From CAWCKS01 sp963763485 (lineage in GTDB: Bacteria > Pseudomonadota > Alphaproteobacteria > Rhizobiales > Xanthobacteraceae), in contig CAVXOW010000008.1 in NCBI GenBank assembly GCA_963763485.1, positions 930,001 through 994,000 on the forward strand: 64,000 nt of DNA. The letters are read 5' to 3'. The position numbers were made by a program, and so were the translations under genes. The notes below the pieces were generated by a model. It saw nothing but the letters and a program-made list of their open reading frames with translations. It was not told the DNA's origin and searched no databases. Shown piece by piece: positions 25,824-34,539 of the stretch. Each line of letters starts with the position of its first letter. The first letter of the stretch is position 1.

Positions 25824-26693
25824 TCAGTTCACGCGGGTCCAGGTCTGGCCGCCGCAGAACATGCCGCCGAAGGCACAGCCCTGGACGCGCATCTTGTCGG
25901 TACCGCGCATCGCGATGGTCGAGTCGTAGGTGCCGCCGCCGCGGGTGTCATGGATGCGCCCCTTCCAGCCGTTGCCATCGGGCGTCATGTTGATCAGCAC
26001 CTGCGCACCATCGGCGCCGTTCTTCTCGACCGCGTAGCCGCAGATATTGGTGCCGCAATCGACGACGTGAACCTTGCCTTCGTTCTTCTCGGTCATCCAC
26101 ACGCCGACCGGGCCATTGGCGAGTTGAGCGGGAGCCACTGTCGCAACGGGGGCGGTGGGCGTAACGGTCGCGACCTGCTGCTGCACGGGTTGCTGAATCT
26201 GCTGCGCCGGCTGCGCAACTTGCGGCAGCGCCGGAACAGTGGTCGCAGGCGCGGCAACGTTGGCCTGGTTGTCGGTCGGCGCCGGCAGCGTCGTGACGTT
26301 GGCGCTCGAGACGCCCTGCCCCGGCAGCGCCGGAACGCTCGCAATCGGCGCAGTGACCGGAGCGGTCGTCACCGGCCCAGTCGCAACCTGCTGCTGAACC
26401 GGAGCCTGCTGCAGCGGCACCTGTTGGGGCGCCTGCTGAGCTGGAGCCGCAGCGACGGGCTGCGTGGTTTGAGCTGGTGTGTTCGACGTCGTGGTGTTCG
26501 ACGACTCATCGTCGGAGCTCGAATTGTTCAAGCCGGGTGCGACAATGTTGATGCACGACAGCGACGTGCAATTGCGCGGGCGCTCGATTTTCACCCGCTG
26601 GCCGTTGACCATGAAACTCCAGCTGTCGCCGGCATGGGCGACGCCCACGCTGGTCGTCATCATTAACGCCGCAATCAAAAGTGCCTTACGCAT
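25824..26693 (-). CDS. Exported protein with Gln/Pro/Ala-rich linker and DUF2147-like domain
   Basis: 289 residues. ATG at 26691-26693 (MRKALLIAALMMTTSVGVAHA) has GGAGG five bases upstream and begins a signal peptide. Next a short folded part (WSFMVNGQRVKIERPRNCTSLSCI, with two Cys), a long low-complexity linker (about 60-190, rich in QQ, AP and TT), then a C-terminal domain: GVWMTEKNEGKVHVVDCGTNICGYAVE and WKGRIHDTRGGGTYDSTIAM...GCAFGGMFCGGQTWTR. This C-terminal pattern fits DUF2147, found in periplasmic proteins of unknown role. Confidence 0.8.
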   Translation of the reverse strand: MRKALLIAALMMTTSVGVAHAGDSWSFMVNGQRVKIERPRNCTSLSCINIVAPGLNNSSSDDESSNTTTSNTPAQTTQPVAAAPAQQAPQQVPLQQAPVQQQVATGPVTTAPVTAPIASVPALPGQGVSSANVTTLPAPTDNQANVAAPATTVPALPQVAQPAQQIQQPVQQQVATVTPTAPVATVAPAQLANGPVGVWMTEKNEGKVHVVDCGTNICGYAVEKNGADGAQVLINMTPDGNGWKGRIHDTRGGGTYDSTIAMRGTDKMRVQGCAFGGMFCGGQTWTRVN

Positions 26694-26996
26694 GGGAGCC
26701 TCCATAAGCGGGAACCAAGTGTTGCGCCAAACCTAGCCCGCTGCGCCGGCCTTGACTGTGAGGTCCATCACACGGAGGTCACACAGTCCATTAGCGGCCG
26801 GTAATGCTTAGTCTTTTGCCGAAAGCCGCGGTTCGAATTTCCGACCGCGACCGTGTGATGACCGTAAATCATTGTAACAGCTGGATGAAAGCTTACCGAT
26901 CTGTCATCCGGACGCGCTTGCCCGGACGCCGGATTGCCGACATATACGATAAGCGCGCCCCAAATTCCTGGAGGCCGCCACCGGTTTGATCCGTCG
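26694..26996. other. Divergent promoter region, 303 bases, no gene
   Basis: Separates the DUF2147-like gene and the TerB-like gene, which point away from each other. A GGAGG at 26970-26974 is too far (about 23 bases) from the ATG at 26997, leaving open an earlier non-ATG start for the plus-strand gene. Nothing else is recognised. Confidence 0.4.
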
Positions 26997-27476
26997 ATGC
27001 TGGAAAGCCTTCGTCACTTCATTGCCGATCTGACATCGGCAGACGGCCATGAACGGCGTACTTTTGCCGAGGACGATTATCGCCTCGCGGCCGCCGGCCT
27101 GTTCATTCACCTGATCTCGCTCGACGGCAAACCAACCGACGCCGAGACAAAGAAGCTGCACGCGCTGCTCGAGCAGCGCTTCGATCTCGATCCCGGCACA
27201 GCCGATCGATTGATCGGCGCGGCGACGCTGGTCGAAGGCGAGGCTGTCGATCTCTATCGCTACACCAGCCGCCTGATGCGCGCGCTGGACGAAAGCGGCC
27301 GGGCTCGTATTGTTGAAATGATGTGGGAACTGGTCTACGCGGACGGCCGCGTGAGTGAGTTCGAGGAAAGCGTGGTCTGGCGCGCTGCGGACTTGCTCGG
27401 CATTTCTTCCACAGAACGCATTGCGCTGAAGCATCGCGTTGCCGGCGACAAGGTTGCGCCGGACACCGCGAGTTGA
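26997..27476 (+). CDS. TerB-like family protein
   Basis: 159 residues, all helical, cytoplasmic. The pattern LAAAGLFIHLISLDGKPTDAETKKLHALLEQRF (DG-x-P-T-x-x-E) repeated as VEMMWELVYADGRVSEFEESVVWRAADLLGIS is the doubled TerB/DjlA-type acidic helix motif, thought to bind metal. Tellurite resistance itself has not been shown for such standalone proteins. The start is uncertain: ATG at 26997 (MLESLRHFIADL) is preferred; an upstream non-ATG start would add about 20 residues. Confidence 0.82.
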   Translation: MLESLRHFIADLTSADGHERRTFAEDDYRLAAAGLFIHLISLDGKPTDAETKKLHALLEQRFDLDPGTADRLIGAATLVEGEAVDLYRYTSRLMRALDESGRARIVEMMWELVYADGRVSEFEESVVWRAADLLGISSTERIALKHRVAGDKVAPDTAS

Positions 27477-27520
27477 ACAGGCGCGTTTTATGAGGCCGGA
27501 TAGCCGGTCTGGGTTGGGGT

Positions 27521-28297
27521 ATGGCGGGGCGCGTTACGCTCATTACGGGTGCGTCGGCGGGGATCGGTTGCGAACTCGCCCGGATTTTTGCGCGCGCCGG
27601 CCATCGCGTCGCGCTGGTCGCGCGCCGTGCCGAGCGTTTGCAAGCGCTTGCCGACGAGATCGTTGCAGCCGGCGGCGAGCAGCCGCTCGTCATCATCTGT
27701 GATCTGGCAAAGCCCGACGCCTGCGGCATCATCTGCACAGCGCTCGACGCCGAGGGGGTTGAAGTCGAATACCTCGTCAACAATGCCGGCTTCGGTTTGT
27801 TCGGCGAAGTCGTCGCGCTTGATCGCGACGAGCAGCTGGCAATGACCGACGTCAATGTGCGCGTCCTGACCGAGCTGTGCCTTTGCTTCGCCGATCAGCT
27901 GATTCGCGCCAGAGGCGGTATCCTCAATGTCGCCTCGCTTGCCGGCTTTCTCCCGGGACCACGCATGGCGGTCTATTACGCGACCAAGGCCTACGTTTTG
28001 TCGTTCAGCGAAGCGCTGCACGCGGAACTCGGACCCAAGGGCGTTCGTGTGACAACCCTGGGCCCCGGCCCGGTGCCGACCGAATTTCAGGGCCGCGCCG
28101 GCATCAAGCCTGGCGTCGATTCGGCGGTGCTTGGCGTGTCGGCAGCCGACGTGGCGCGCGTCGGTTTTGAGGGGTTGATGTCCGGCAAACGGTTGGTATT
28201 GCCCGGCCTTGGCATGAAGATCATCCCGTTTCTGTTGCGGTTCGTGCCGCGCGGGGTGGTGCTCGGCCTCGTCTCGCGCATCCAGCGCGGTCGCTAA
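27521..28297 (+). CDS. Short-chain dehydrogenase/reductase (YqjQ/DltE-like)
   Basis: 258 residues. Classical SDR motifs: TGASAGIG (residues about 9-16, cofactor binding), CDLAKPDA, NNAGFGLFG, catalytic Ser in NVASLAGFLPG and YYATK (Tyr and Lys). RRAERLQ after the second strand favours NADP. The C-terminal part has a hydrophobic stretch (IIPFLLRFVPRGVVLGLVSRI) that could bind a membrane. ATG at 27521, 44 bases after the TerB-like gene; possibly cotranscribed. Substrate unknown. Confidence 0.88.
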   Translation: MAGRVTLITGASAGIGCELARIFARAGHRVALVARRAERLQALADEIVAAGGEQPLVIICDLAKPDACGIICTALDAEGVEVEYLVNNAGFGLFGEVVALDRDEQLAMTDVNVRVLTELCLCFADQLIRARGGILNVASLAGFLPGPRMAVYYATKAYVLSFSEALHAELGPKGVRVTTLGPGPVPTEFQGRAGIKPGVDSAVLGVSAADVARVGFEGLMSGKRLVLPGLGMKIIPFLLRFVPRGVVLGLVSRIQRGR

Positions 28298-28420
28298 GAC
28301 GTTCCTCGCCGGCCGGTCTGCATCTCATTGCTGGCCGCTATGTGACCCAGGCCACGTTCGTGGCCCATGACTTGCTTTAACTGGCGATAAGGATGAGCCG
28401 ATATAGGCTGATCCGCGACC

Positions 28421-28472
28421 AAGAACTTGAACCACGAACTTGAACCAAGAACTCGAGCCACGAGTTTGAACT
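28421..28472. repeat. Tandem repeat, four units of 13 bases
   Basis: Units aagaacttgaacc, acgaacttgaacc, aagaactcgagcc and acgagtttgaact. The first two bases alternate aa/ac, so the array is also two units of 26. It ends 16 bases before the ATG of the amidotransferase gene and thus lies in its leader. Confidence 0.75.
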
Positions 28473-28488
28473 TCGCGAATTTGGGCCC

Positions 28489-29289
28489 ATGTCCATTCAC
28501 GTCGACCCATCGAAACACCTGCACCCTGTGACCACGGACAAGCGTCCGGTCCTGATCATCCTGCACGGCGAGCAATCGCAGCCTGGTCGCATCGGTAACG
28601 CGCTTTGCAAGCTCGGCTTCCGCCTCGACATTCGCCGCCCGCGCTTTGGCGATCCGCTGCCCGAGACCATGGACGATCACGCAGGCGTCGTGATCTTCGG
28701 CGGCCCGATGAGCGCCAACGACAGCGACGATTACATCAAGCGCGAGATCGACTGGATCGGCGTCCCCTTAGCCGAGCAGCGCCCGTACTTTGGCGTCTGC
28801 CTTGGTGCGCAAATGCTGGCACGCCATTTTGGCGCGCGCGTCTACTCCCATCCGGAAGGAAGATTTGAGGTCGGCTATTATCCGATCCGCCCGACTGTCG
28901 CCGGCTTGAAGGTTTGCCCGGAATGGCCCGGCCGCGTCTACCAGTGGCACAAGGAAGGTTTTGACGTGCCCGCCACTTGCGAGCTGCTCGCCGAGGGCGA
29001 CGATTTTCCCAACCAGGCAATTCGCTACGGCAACGCATTCGGCGTGCAATTCCATCCCGACATCACCTACGCGATGATGTATCGCTGGGTGGCGCGCGCC
29101 CACGCGCGGCTCGAGACGCCGGGCATGCAATCCCGCGCCGAGCACTTCGCGCACCGCGCGGTCTATGATTACGCCGAAGGCATCTGGCTGAAGAATTTTC
29201 TCGCGCACTGGCTCGCCAACGACTGGAGCTGCATCGGTGGAAAGCGTGCGGCTGCGCCGGTCGACGTCGACGCGGTGGCGGCGGGGTAA
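28489..29289 (+). CDS. Class I glutamine amidotransferase-like protein
   Basis: 266 residues. The core is a GATase1 domain with the nucleophile in FGVCLGAQMLARHFGARVY (about residue 104), the oxyanion region VVIFGGPMSAND and the catalytic His in GVQFHPDITYAMMYRW. It resembles GMP synthase-like standalone amidotransferases but has no synthetase domain and no partner gene beside it. Residues after 220 form an extra helical tail. ATG at 28489 lies just behind a 13-base tandem repeat. Physiological substrate unknown. Confidence 0.88.
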   Translation: MSIHVDPSKHLHPVTTDKRPVLIILHGEQSQPGRIGNALCKLGFRLDIRRPRFGDPLPETMDDHAGVVIFGGPMSANDSDDYIKREIDWIGVPLAEQRPYFGVCLGAQMLARHFGARVYSHPEGRFEVGYYPIRPTVAGLKVCPEWPGRVYQWHKEGFDVPATCELLAEGDDFPNQAIRYGNAFGVQFHPDITYAMMYRWVARAHARLETPGMQSRAEHFAHRAVYDYAEGIWLKNFLAHWLANDWSCIGGKRAAAPVDVDAVAAG

Positions 29290-29311
29290 GGTTTCTGAGA
29301 CTAGGTGCGGT

Positions 29312-29396
29312 CCGCCTTCGCCCTATCGGGCTTCGGCGCGACAGCCTTCGCTACGAGATGGCTTGCCGAGCCGAAGCTCGCGAAGCGAGCGAAGGC
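29312..29396 (-). repeat. tRNA 3'-flanking repeat, copy 2
   Basis: Read on the minus strand directly after the CCA end of tRNA-Ala: gccttcgctcgcttcgcgag, cttcggctcggcaagcc, gtagcgaaggctgtcgc and agggcgaaggcgga. It matches the element after tRNA-Thr at 14610-14700 at most positions, with paired changes in the first hairpin. Confidence 0.65.
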
Positions 29397-29472
29397 TGGT
29401 GGAGCCGAGGGGGATCGAACCCCTGACCTCCTCATTGCGAACGAGGCGCTCTCCCAGCTGAGCTACGGCCCC
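29397..29472 (-). tRNA. tRNA-Ala (anticodon CGC), CCA encoded
   Basis: On the minus strand: acceptor ggggccg / cggctcc (one G.T), D arm gctcagctgggagagc, anticodon stem cctcg / tgagg with loop ttCGCaa, T arm ggggttcgatcccc and encoded ACCA. The anticodon CGC reads GCG (alanine). 76 bases. Confidence 0.95.
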
Positions 29473-29654
29473 ATGGCGGCAGTCGCCTGAAGCGACCGCG
29501 GCCAGAAGTGCCGCCATTTACGATTTCGGGGAATGCCAAGTCAAGGACGGCGAATTCCGCATTTCTCAAGCTCAGCCGCGCCTTGTTTGGTTCCCGCGAA
29601 GCCTTTAAATGGGACAGGTATTTCAACCGCTTCGCCGCGACAGCCAGGGCCCAA

Positions 29655-29945
29655 ATGCGCGCCATCCTCGACATCGTTCTGATTGTGCTCGACCTCTACG
29701 TCTGGCTCCTGATCGCGGCGGCGATTCTGTCGTGGCTGATCGCCTTCAATGTCGTGAACACGCGCAACCAGTTCGTGTCCTCGGTCGCCGAATTCCTCTA
29801 CCGCATCACCGAGCCCTTGCTGCGGCCGATCCGGAACATCCTGCCGGACCTCGGTGGCCTCGACGTCTCGCCGATCATCCTGATCCTGCTCATCATGCTG
29901 ATCCAGCGCATCATCAGCTATTACATTTACCCATACGTCTTCTGA
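29655..29945 (+). CDS. YggT family membrane protein
   Basis: 96 residues with two long membrane segments (about 5-30 and 66-88) flanking the conserved loop ITEPLLRPIRNILPDLGGLDVSPI, the family signature. YggT proteins are linked to osmotic or cation stress and to cell-envelope genes, but their function is not settled. ATG at 29655 (MRAILDIVLIVLDLYVW) is chosen over an in-frame start 147 bases upstream. It precedes the DUF167 gene by 27 bases, the usual yggT-yggU pair. Confidence 0.92.
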   Translation: MRAILDIVLIVLDLYVWLLIAAAILSWLIAFNVVNTRNQFVSSVAEFLYRITEPLLRPIRNILPDLGGLDVSPIILILLIMLIQRIISYYIYPYVF

Positions 29946-29972
29946 CCCTTTCGCGATCGACGGGACAACGAG

Positions 29973-30311
29973 ATGGAGCCGTGGCGGCCTTCCATCGGCG
30001 GGATGAGTGTTTCGTTGCGGGTGACGCCGCGCGGCGGCCGCGATGCGATCGAGGGTATCGACACATTGAGCGATGGACGCGCCGTCATGAAGGTGCGGGT
30101 GCGCGCGATTGCGGATGACGGTGAGGCCAATCGCGCCGTGACAAAACTGCTGGCGCAGACGCTGCGCGTGCCGCAGGCGTCGGTCAGGATTGCATCCGGC
30201 GCGACCTCGCGCCTGAAGCAGGTTGAGATCTCAGGCGACGCGCAGGCACTCCGCGAAAAACTCAGCGCCGCATGCGGGCCGAAGGCTAAGAGAAAGGATC
30301 GCGCGACATGA
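29973..30311 (+). CDS. DUF167/YggU family protein
   Basis: 112 residues. The conserved core is LRVTPRGGRDAIEG, VMKVRVRAIADDGEANRAVTKLLAQTLRVP and VRIASGATSRLKQVEI. The family has a known small alpha/beta fold but no assigned function. Its stop overlaps the folD start by four bases (atga), so yggT, this gene and folD form one operon. Confidence 0.93.
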   Translation: MEPWRPSIGGMSVSLRVTPRGGRDAIEGIDTLSDGRAVMKVRVRAIADDGEANRAVTKLLAQTLRVPQASVRIASGATSRLKQVEISGDAQALREKLSAACGPKAKRKDRAT

Positions 30312-31192
30312 CCGCAAAGGTGATCGACGGCAAGGTGATCGCGGCCGGATTGCGCGACAAGGTGACGGCCGAAGTGTCGCGGCTGAAGCGCGATCACAAC
30401 GTCACGCCGGGGCTTGCCGTCGTGCTGGTGGGCAACGATCCGGCGAGCGAATCCTATGTCCGCAGCAAACATCGGCAGTCCGTCGCCGCGGGCATGGTGT
30501 CGTTCGAGCACAAGTTGCCCGCCGACGTTGCGGAGAAGGATCTTCTGGCGTTGATCGCGAGGCTCAATGCCGATCCCTCCGTGCACGGCATCCTGGTGCA
30601 GCTGCCGCTACCGAAGGGCCTTTCCGCAGAACGGGCGATTGTGGCGATCGATCCAGCCAAGGACGTCGATGGCCTGCATCCGATCAACGCCGGCCGGCTC
30701 GCCAGCGGCTTTGCGGCCCTCGCGCCGGCCACGCCGGTCGGCAGCATCATCCTGAGCAAGACTGTGCACGCCTCGCTCGAGGGCATGAACGCGATCGTGA
30801 TGGGGCGCTCGAATCTGGTCGGCCGGCCGCTGCTGCAACTGCTGTTGAACGAAAACGCGACGGTCACGATCGCCCATTCGCGCACCCGCGAGCTGGCAAA
30901 ACTGTGCCGGCAGGCCGATCTCGTCTACGCCGCCGTCGGCCGCGCCGAGATGGTGAGGGGCGACTGGATCAAGCCCGGTGCGACTGTCATTGACATCGGC
31001 TTCAACCGCTTCCCCGTTGCGAATGGCAAGGACCGCATCCTTGGCGATGTCGCCTACGGCGAAGCACTGGAGGTGGCGGGCGCGGTGACGCCGGTGCCTG
31101 GCGGCGTCGGCCTGATGACGGTCGCGTGTCTCCTGCTCAACACGCTGCGCGCGGCCTGCGGCATCCACGGGTTGCCCGCGCCGAAGATTTGA
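30308..31192 (+). CDS. folD: Bifunctional methylene-THF dehydrogenase / methenyl-THF cyclohydrolase
   Basis: Interconverts methylene-, methenyl- and formyl-tetrahydrofolate. 294 residues. Catalytic Tyr50 and Lys54 in SYVRSKHRQS, VQLPLPKGL, the Asp motif PAKDVDGLHP, the NADP site VMGRSNLVGRPL and the C-terminal TPVPGGVGLMTVACLL are all present. One oddity: the usual P-C-T-P before the Rossmann part reads PATPVG, so the family cysteine is replaced by alanine. Last gene of the yggT operon, with a four-base overlap. Confidence 0.95.
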   Translation: MTAKVIDGKVIAAGLRDKVTAEVSRLKRDHNVTPGLAVVLVGNDPASESYVRSKHRQSVAAGMVSFEHKLPADVAEKDLLALIARLNADPSVHGILVQLPLPKGLSAERAIVAIDPAKDVDGLHPINAGRLASGFAALAPATPVGSIILSKTVHASLEGMNAIVMGRSNLVGRPLLQLLLNENATVTIAHSRTRELAKLCRQADLVYAAVGRAEMVRGDWIKPGATVIDIGFNRFPVANGKDRILGDVAYGEALEVAGAVTPVPGGVGLMTVACLLLNTLRAACGIHGLPAPKI

Positions 31193-31209
31193 GTGGCGAC
31201 GCTTATTGA

Positions 31210-31340
31210 TTTGTCATCGCCCGGTTTAACCGGGCGATCCAGTACGCCGTGCGATCTCGATTGATCACCGGTGCTGGTGGTTACTGGACGCCTATGGCGA
31301 AGCAATTGCTTCGCCAGACTTTCGCGGGGCATGACAACGG
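31210..31340. repeat. Dispersed palindromic repeat, family D, third copy
   Basis: Reads ttgtcatcgcccggtttaac cgggcgatccagtac at the left and ggttactggacgcc ... tttcgcggggcatgacaa at the right. Its order is inverted relative to the copy at 23777-23913. It lies between the convergent folD and ppa genes. Confidence 0.6.
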
Positions 31341-31344
31341 CAGC

Positions 31345-31875
31345 TCACTTCTTCCCCGCCCTTCGAATGCCTTCCTCGATCAGCCGGTGCGCGTCCTCGG
31401 CGCCGCCCCAGCGCAACACTTTCACCCACTTGTTCGGCTCGAGATCCTTGTAGTGCTCGAAGAAGTGCTGGATCTGGTGCAGCGTGATGTCGGGCAGGTC
31501 GCTGTAGGTCTTGATGCGGTCGTAGCGCTGCGTCAGCTTTGATGACGGGACCGCGATGATCTTTTCGTCGCCGCCTGCTTCATCCTCCATGAACAGAACG
31601 CCGACCGGTCGCACGCTCATCACCGCGCCAGGCACGATCGCGCGCGTGTTGGCAACCAGCACGTCGCAGGGGTCGCCGTCGTCGGACAAGGTGTGCGGGA
31701 TGAAGCCGTAATTCCCGGGATAGCGCATCGCCGTGTAGAGGAAGCGATCGACCACCAGCGTGCCGGCCTCCTTGTCCATCTCGTACTTGATCGGCTCGCC
31801 GCCGACCGGCACCTCGATGATGACATTGACCTCGATCGGCGGGTTCTTGCCGATCGCGATGGCATCGATGCGCAT
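31345..31875 (-). CDS. ppa: Inorganic pyrophosphatase (family I)
   Basis: Hydrolyses pyrophosphate, pulling forward biosynthetic reactions. 176 residues, the standard bacterial length. Metal-binding acidic motifs: EVPVGGEPIKYEMDKEAG, DGDPCDVLV (family I signature D-[SGDN]-D-[PE]-[LIVMF]-D) and EDEAGGDEKIIAVP. ATG at 31873-31875 (MRIDAIAIGKNPP) with GGAG seven bases upstream; the 21 residues before it are rejected because they are Arg/Phe-rich and unlike the family. Confidence 0.96.
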   Translation of the reverse strand: MRIDAIAIGKNPPIEVNVIIEVPVGGEPIKYEMDKEAGTLVVDRFLYTAMRYPGNYGFIPHTLSDDGDPCDVLVANTRAIVPGAVMSVRPVGVLFMEDEAGGDEKIIAVPSSKLTQRYDRIKTYSDLPDITLHQIQHFFEHYKDLEPNKWVKVLRWGGAEDAHRLIEEGIRRAGKK

Positions 31876-31972
31876 GGCGTTGCTCCGTCTTCGAAAAAAA
31901 CGCCGAAAAGGCAAATGGCCGGAGCGGGTCTCGGCCAACGAGACCGGGACAGCAAAGCCGGTTGATACCGGC

Positions 31973-32482
31973 TTAATGCGTCCAGGAGAACGCGACCTTG
32001 TCGAGCACTTTTCGTCCGAACTGCTCCGACGACTTCGCCACCATGCGGCCGCCGAGGTTGCGGTAGAAGTCGAGCGCCGGCTCGTTGTCGGACAGCGCCC
32101 AGACCACCATGCTCTTCAGCCCGCTTTGGGCGAGGTCGCGCTTGGCGGCGGTGAACAGCCGCCGGCCGAAGCCGAGGCCCTGGAACTCCGGACGCAGGTA
32201 AAGCTCGTAGATCTCGCCGTCGTATTGCAGGGTTCGGGCGCGGTTACGGCCGTAATTGGCATAGCCGGCGATCTGTTCGCCGAACACCAACACGCTGACG
32301 CGGCTGCCCTTTCGGATCGCGCTCGACCACCATTGCGGACCACGGCGATTGATCAGCTTGGCAAGTTCGGCCCCCGGGATGATACCCTGATAGGCTGCGC
32401 GCCACGCTTCGTCATGGGCACCGGCGATTGCTGTCGCGTCGGTCGACTTGGCCTGCCGGACCTCGATTAGGGTCGTGCTCAT
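31973..32482 (-). CDS. GNAT family N-acetyltransferase
   Basis: 169 residues, one GNAT domain. ATG at 32480-32482 (MSTTLIEVRQAKSTDATAIA). The acetyl-CoA-binding motif A is LYLRPEFQGLGFGRRLFTAAKRDL (Q-x-x-G-x-G/R), preceded by IAGYANYG and followed by VWALSDNEPALDFYRNLGGRM. Substrate unknown (small amine or protein N-terminus). It lies 97 bases upstream of ppa on the same strand. Confidence 0.88.
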   Translation of the reverse strand: MSTTLIEVRQAKSTDATAIAGAHDEAWRAAYQGIIPGAELAKLINRRGPQWWSSAIRKGSRVSVLVFGEQIAGYANYGRNRARTLQYDGEIYELYLRPEFQGLGFGRRLFTAAKRDLAQSGLKSMVVWALSDNEPALDFYRNLGGRMVAKSSEQFGRKVLDKVAFSWTH

Positions 32483-32800
32483 GGATGCAATCAAAGCAAC
32501 TGGTGCGGCGCGCTTCAAGACCCATAGTTAATTATCGGTTAATCTGTGGATTTTCTGCATCACTTGTTGCTCGAAAGTGCCTGTCTTGTCCCGAAACCGT
32601 ACAAACGTGACCGACGATTGCGCCCGACAAGCGCGGTGGGGCCGTTGGCTGGGGACAAGCGCCGCGATTTGAGCTCCGACAGCGGGTGTGACGCCTCGTT
32701 TTTGATTCGGGTTGGCGCTGCCGTTGCGGCTCGCCTTCGGCTTGCAGCCGGCTTTGGCTCTGACATGCTCGGCGGGCCTGAGAATCGGGGAGCCGTTCAC
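32483..32800. other. Divergent promoter region, 318 bases, no gene
   Basis: Separates the acetyltransferase (minus) and the alcohol dehydrogenase (plus). An open frame runs through it in frame with the dehydrogenase from 32546, but its translation is unlike the family and it lacks a ribosome site, so it is left as non-coding. The AT-rich 32525-32560 probably holds promoters. Confidence 0.4.
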
Positions 32801-33943
32801 ATGAAAATGACCGCCGCGGTGTTGTACGAGCAGGGCCTCCCGCACCCGTTCACGGTGTCGAAGCCGATGCGGATCGAGCAGGTCAGCCTGACGCCACCCG
32901 GTCCGGGCGAGGTGCTGATCCAGGTCGCTGCCGCCGGTCTCTGTCACTCCGATCTGTCTGCCATCGAGGGCCTGCGTCCGCGCAAGCTGCCGACCGTGGT
33001 CGGCCATGAGGGCGCCGGCGTTGTGGTCGAGCTTGGCTCGGGCGTGCACGACATCAACGTTGGCGACCATGTCGTGACGTCGTTCGTGTCGAGTTGCGGC
33101 AACTGCCGCTATTGCTCCGACGCCCGGCCGCATCTCTGCACGGTTTCGACGGCGTCACGCGCCAACGGCACATTGCCATCGGGCCTGCGGCATCTCGTCT
33201 GCGACGACGGCAGCGAGCTCAATCATTACAGCGGGCTTTCGGTTTACGCTCAGTACGCGACGGTGGACCAGAGCGCAGTGGTGGCGATCGACAAACGCGT
33301 CCCGCTTGAGGTGGCGTCGTTGTTTGGCTGTGCCGTCATGACCGGCGTTGGCGCCGTTGTGAACACCGCGAAGGTTTCGCCGGGCCGAAGTGCCGCCGTG
33401 GTCGGTCTCGGCGGCGTCGGGTTGAACTCGCTGCTCGGCCTCGTTGCCTCGGGCGCGTGGCCGATCATCGCCGCCGACGTTTTGCCGGCAAAGCTCGAGC
33501 TCGCAAGATCGCTCGGCGCGACGCATACCGTGCTCGCCAATGCCAAAGACGCCGTCGCGCAGGTGCGCGATCTCACCCGCGGCGGTGTCGACTTCGCGTT
33601 CGAGATGGCGGGTTCGATGCCGGCGATGGAATTCGCTTACGCGATCACGGCGCGCGGCGGCACCACGGTGAGCGCCGGCCTGCCGCGGCCCGAAGCCGCA
33701 ATTGCCTATCCCCATGCGGCGATGGTCAGCGACGAACGCACCATCAAGGGCTCGTACATGGGCAGCTGCATCGCTCGGCGCGACATCCCGCGCTTCATCG
33801 ATTTGTTCATGGCCGGCAAGCTGCCGGTCGACAAGCTGCACGCCGGCGACCTCGGCTTCGAAGGCCTCAACGAGGGCTTTGACAAGCTCGCCGACGGCAG
33901 CGTCGTCAGGCAAACGCTGCGGCCCAATCCGAAGGCGGCATGA
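32801..33943 (+). CDS. Zinc-dependent alcohol dehydrogenase (class III-like)
   Basis: 380 residues. ATG at 32801 (MKMTAAVLYEQGLPHPF) has GGGGAG eight bases upstream. Zinc ligands: catalytic Cys in GLCHSDLSAIEG and His in GHEGAGVV; structural zinc cluster CGNCRYCSDARPHLC. NAD-binding fold: VVGLGGVGLNSLLGLVASG, with Asp in AADVLPAKLELAR suggesting NAD. The family oxidises alcohols or glutathione-formaldehyde adducts; this one lacks enough context to name its substrate. Confidence 0.9.
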   Translation: MKMTAAVLYEQGLPHPFTVSKPMRIEQVSLTPPGPGEVLIQVAAAGLCHSDLSAIEGLRPRKLPTVVGHEGAGVVVELGSGVHDINVGDHVVTSFVSSCGNCRYCSDARPHLCTVSTASRANGTLPSGLRHLVCDDGSELNHYSGLSVYAQYATVDQSAVVAIDKRVPLEVASLFGCAVMTGVGAVVNTAKVSPGRSAAVVGLGGVGLNSLLGLVASGAWPIIAADVLPAKLELARSLGATHTVLANAKDAVAQVRDLTRGGVDFAFEMAGSMPAMEFAYAITARGGTTVSAGLPRPEAAIAYPHAAMVSDERTIKGSYMGSCIARRDIPRFIDLFMAGKLPVDKLHAGDLGFEGLNEGFDKLADGSVVRQTLRPNPKAA

Positions 33944-33957
33944 TGGCTAGCGCAGAG

Positions 33958-34048
33958 ATTGTCATGGCCGGGCTTGTCCCGGCCATCTCGAGCAGGGACG
34001 CGATGCCCTCCTAAGCGAGATGCCCGGCACAAGGCCGGCCATGACAAC
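33958..34048. repeat. Dispersed palindromic repeat, family G (gtcatggccgggcttgtcc type)
   Basis: Left end tgtcatggccgggcttgtcc cggccatct, right end aggccggccatgacaa, with a middle agatgcccggcac. The ends are inverted and the whole folds into a hairpin. It lies between the dehydrogenase gene and the DUF2269 gene. Confidence 0.65.
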
Positions 34049-34066
34049 CAGATAAAGCGCTCACTC

Positions 34067-34539
34067 ATGACCACCTACTTCCTGCTAAAATATGTCCACG
34101 TGCTCGGCGCCATCGTCATTCTCGGCACCGGCAGCGGCATTGCGTTCTTCATGCTGATGGCGCATCGCACGCGCGATGCCGCCTTCATCGCGCAGACCGC
34201 ATCCGTCGTCGTCATTGCCGACGCGTTGTTCACCGCCACCGCCGTGGTCGTGCAACCGATCACCGGTGGCCTTTGATGTGGGTGGAAGGCATGTCCACGC
34301 CAGAACCCTGGCTGATCGGGGCGCTGGCGCTTTACGCCGTCGCCGGCCTGTTCTGGGTGCCCGTGGTGTTCATGCAGATCGAAATGCGCAACCTCGCGCG
34401 CCGCGCCGTGCAGGATGGCACGCCGCTGCCGCCGCGCTATTTCGCGCTGTACGACCGCTGGTTCATGTTCGGCTTTCCGGGGTTCGGCTCGGTCGCGCTG
34501 ATCCTGTGGTTGATGATCGCGAAGCCGAACCTGTGGTGA
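34067..34539 (+). CDS. DUF2269 membrane protein (apparent frameshift)
   Basis: About 157 residues, four membrane helices. The start MTTYFLLKYVHVLGAIVILGTGSGIAFFM and the mid-part VVVQPITGG belong to one frame, which stops at 34275. Skipping one base at about 34273-34277 (cctttgatg) gives LMWVEGMSTPEPWLIGALALYAVAGLFWVPVVFMQ and FPGFGSVALILWLMIAKP, which is the rest of the DUF2269 pattern (TG-x2-L-x2-GMS). The stop at 34537-34539 overlaps the next ATG. Either an extra t in the sequence or a real disruption. Confidence 0.82.
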
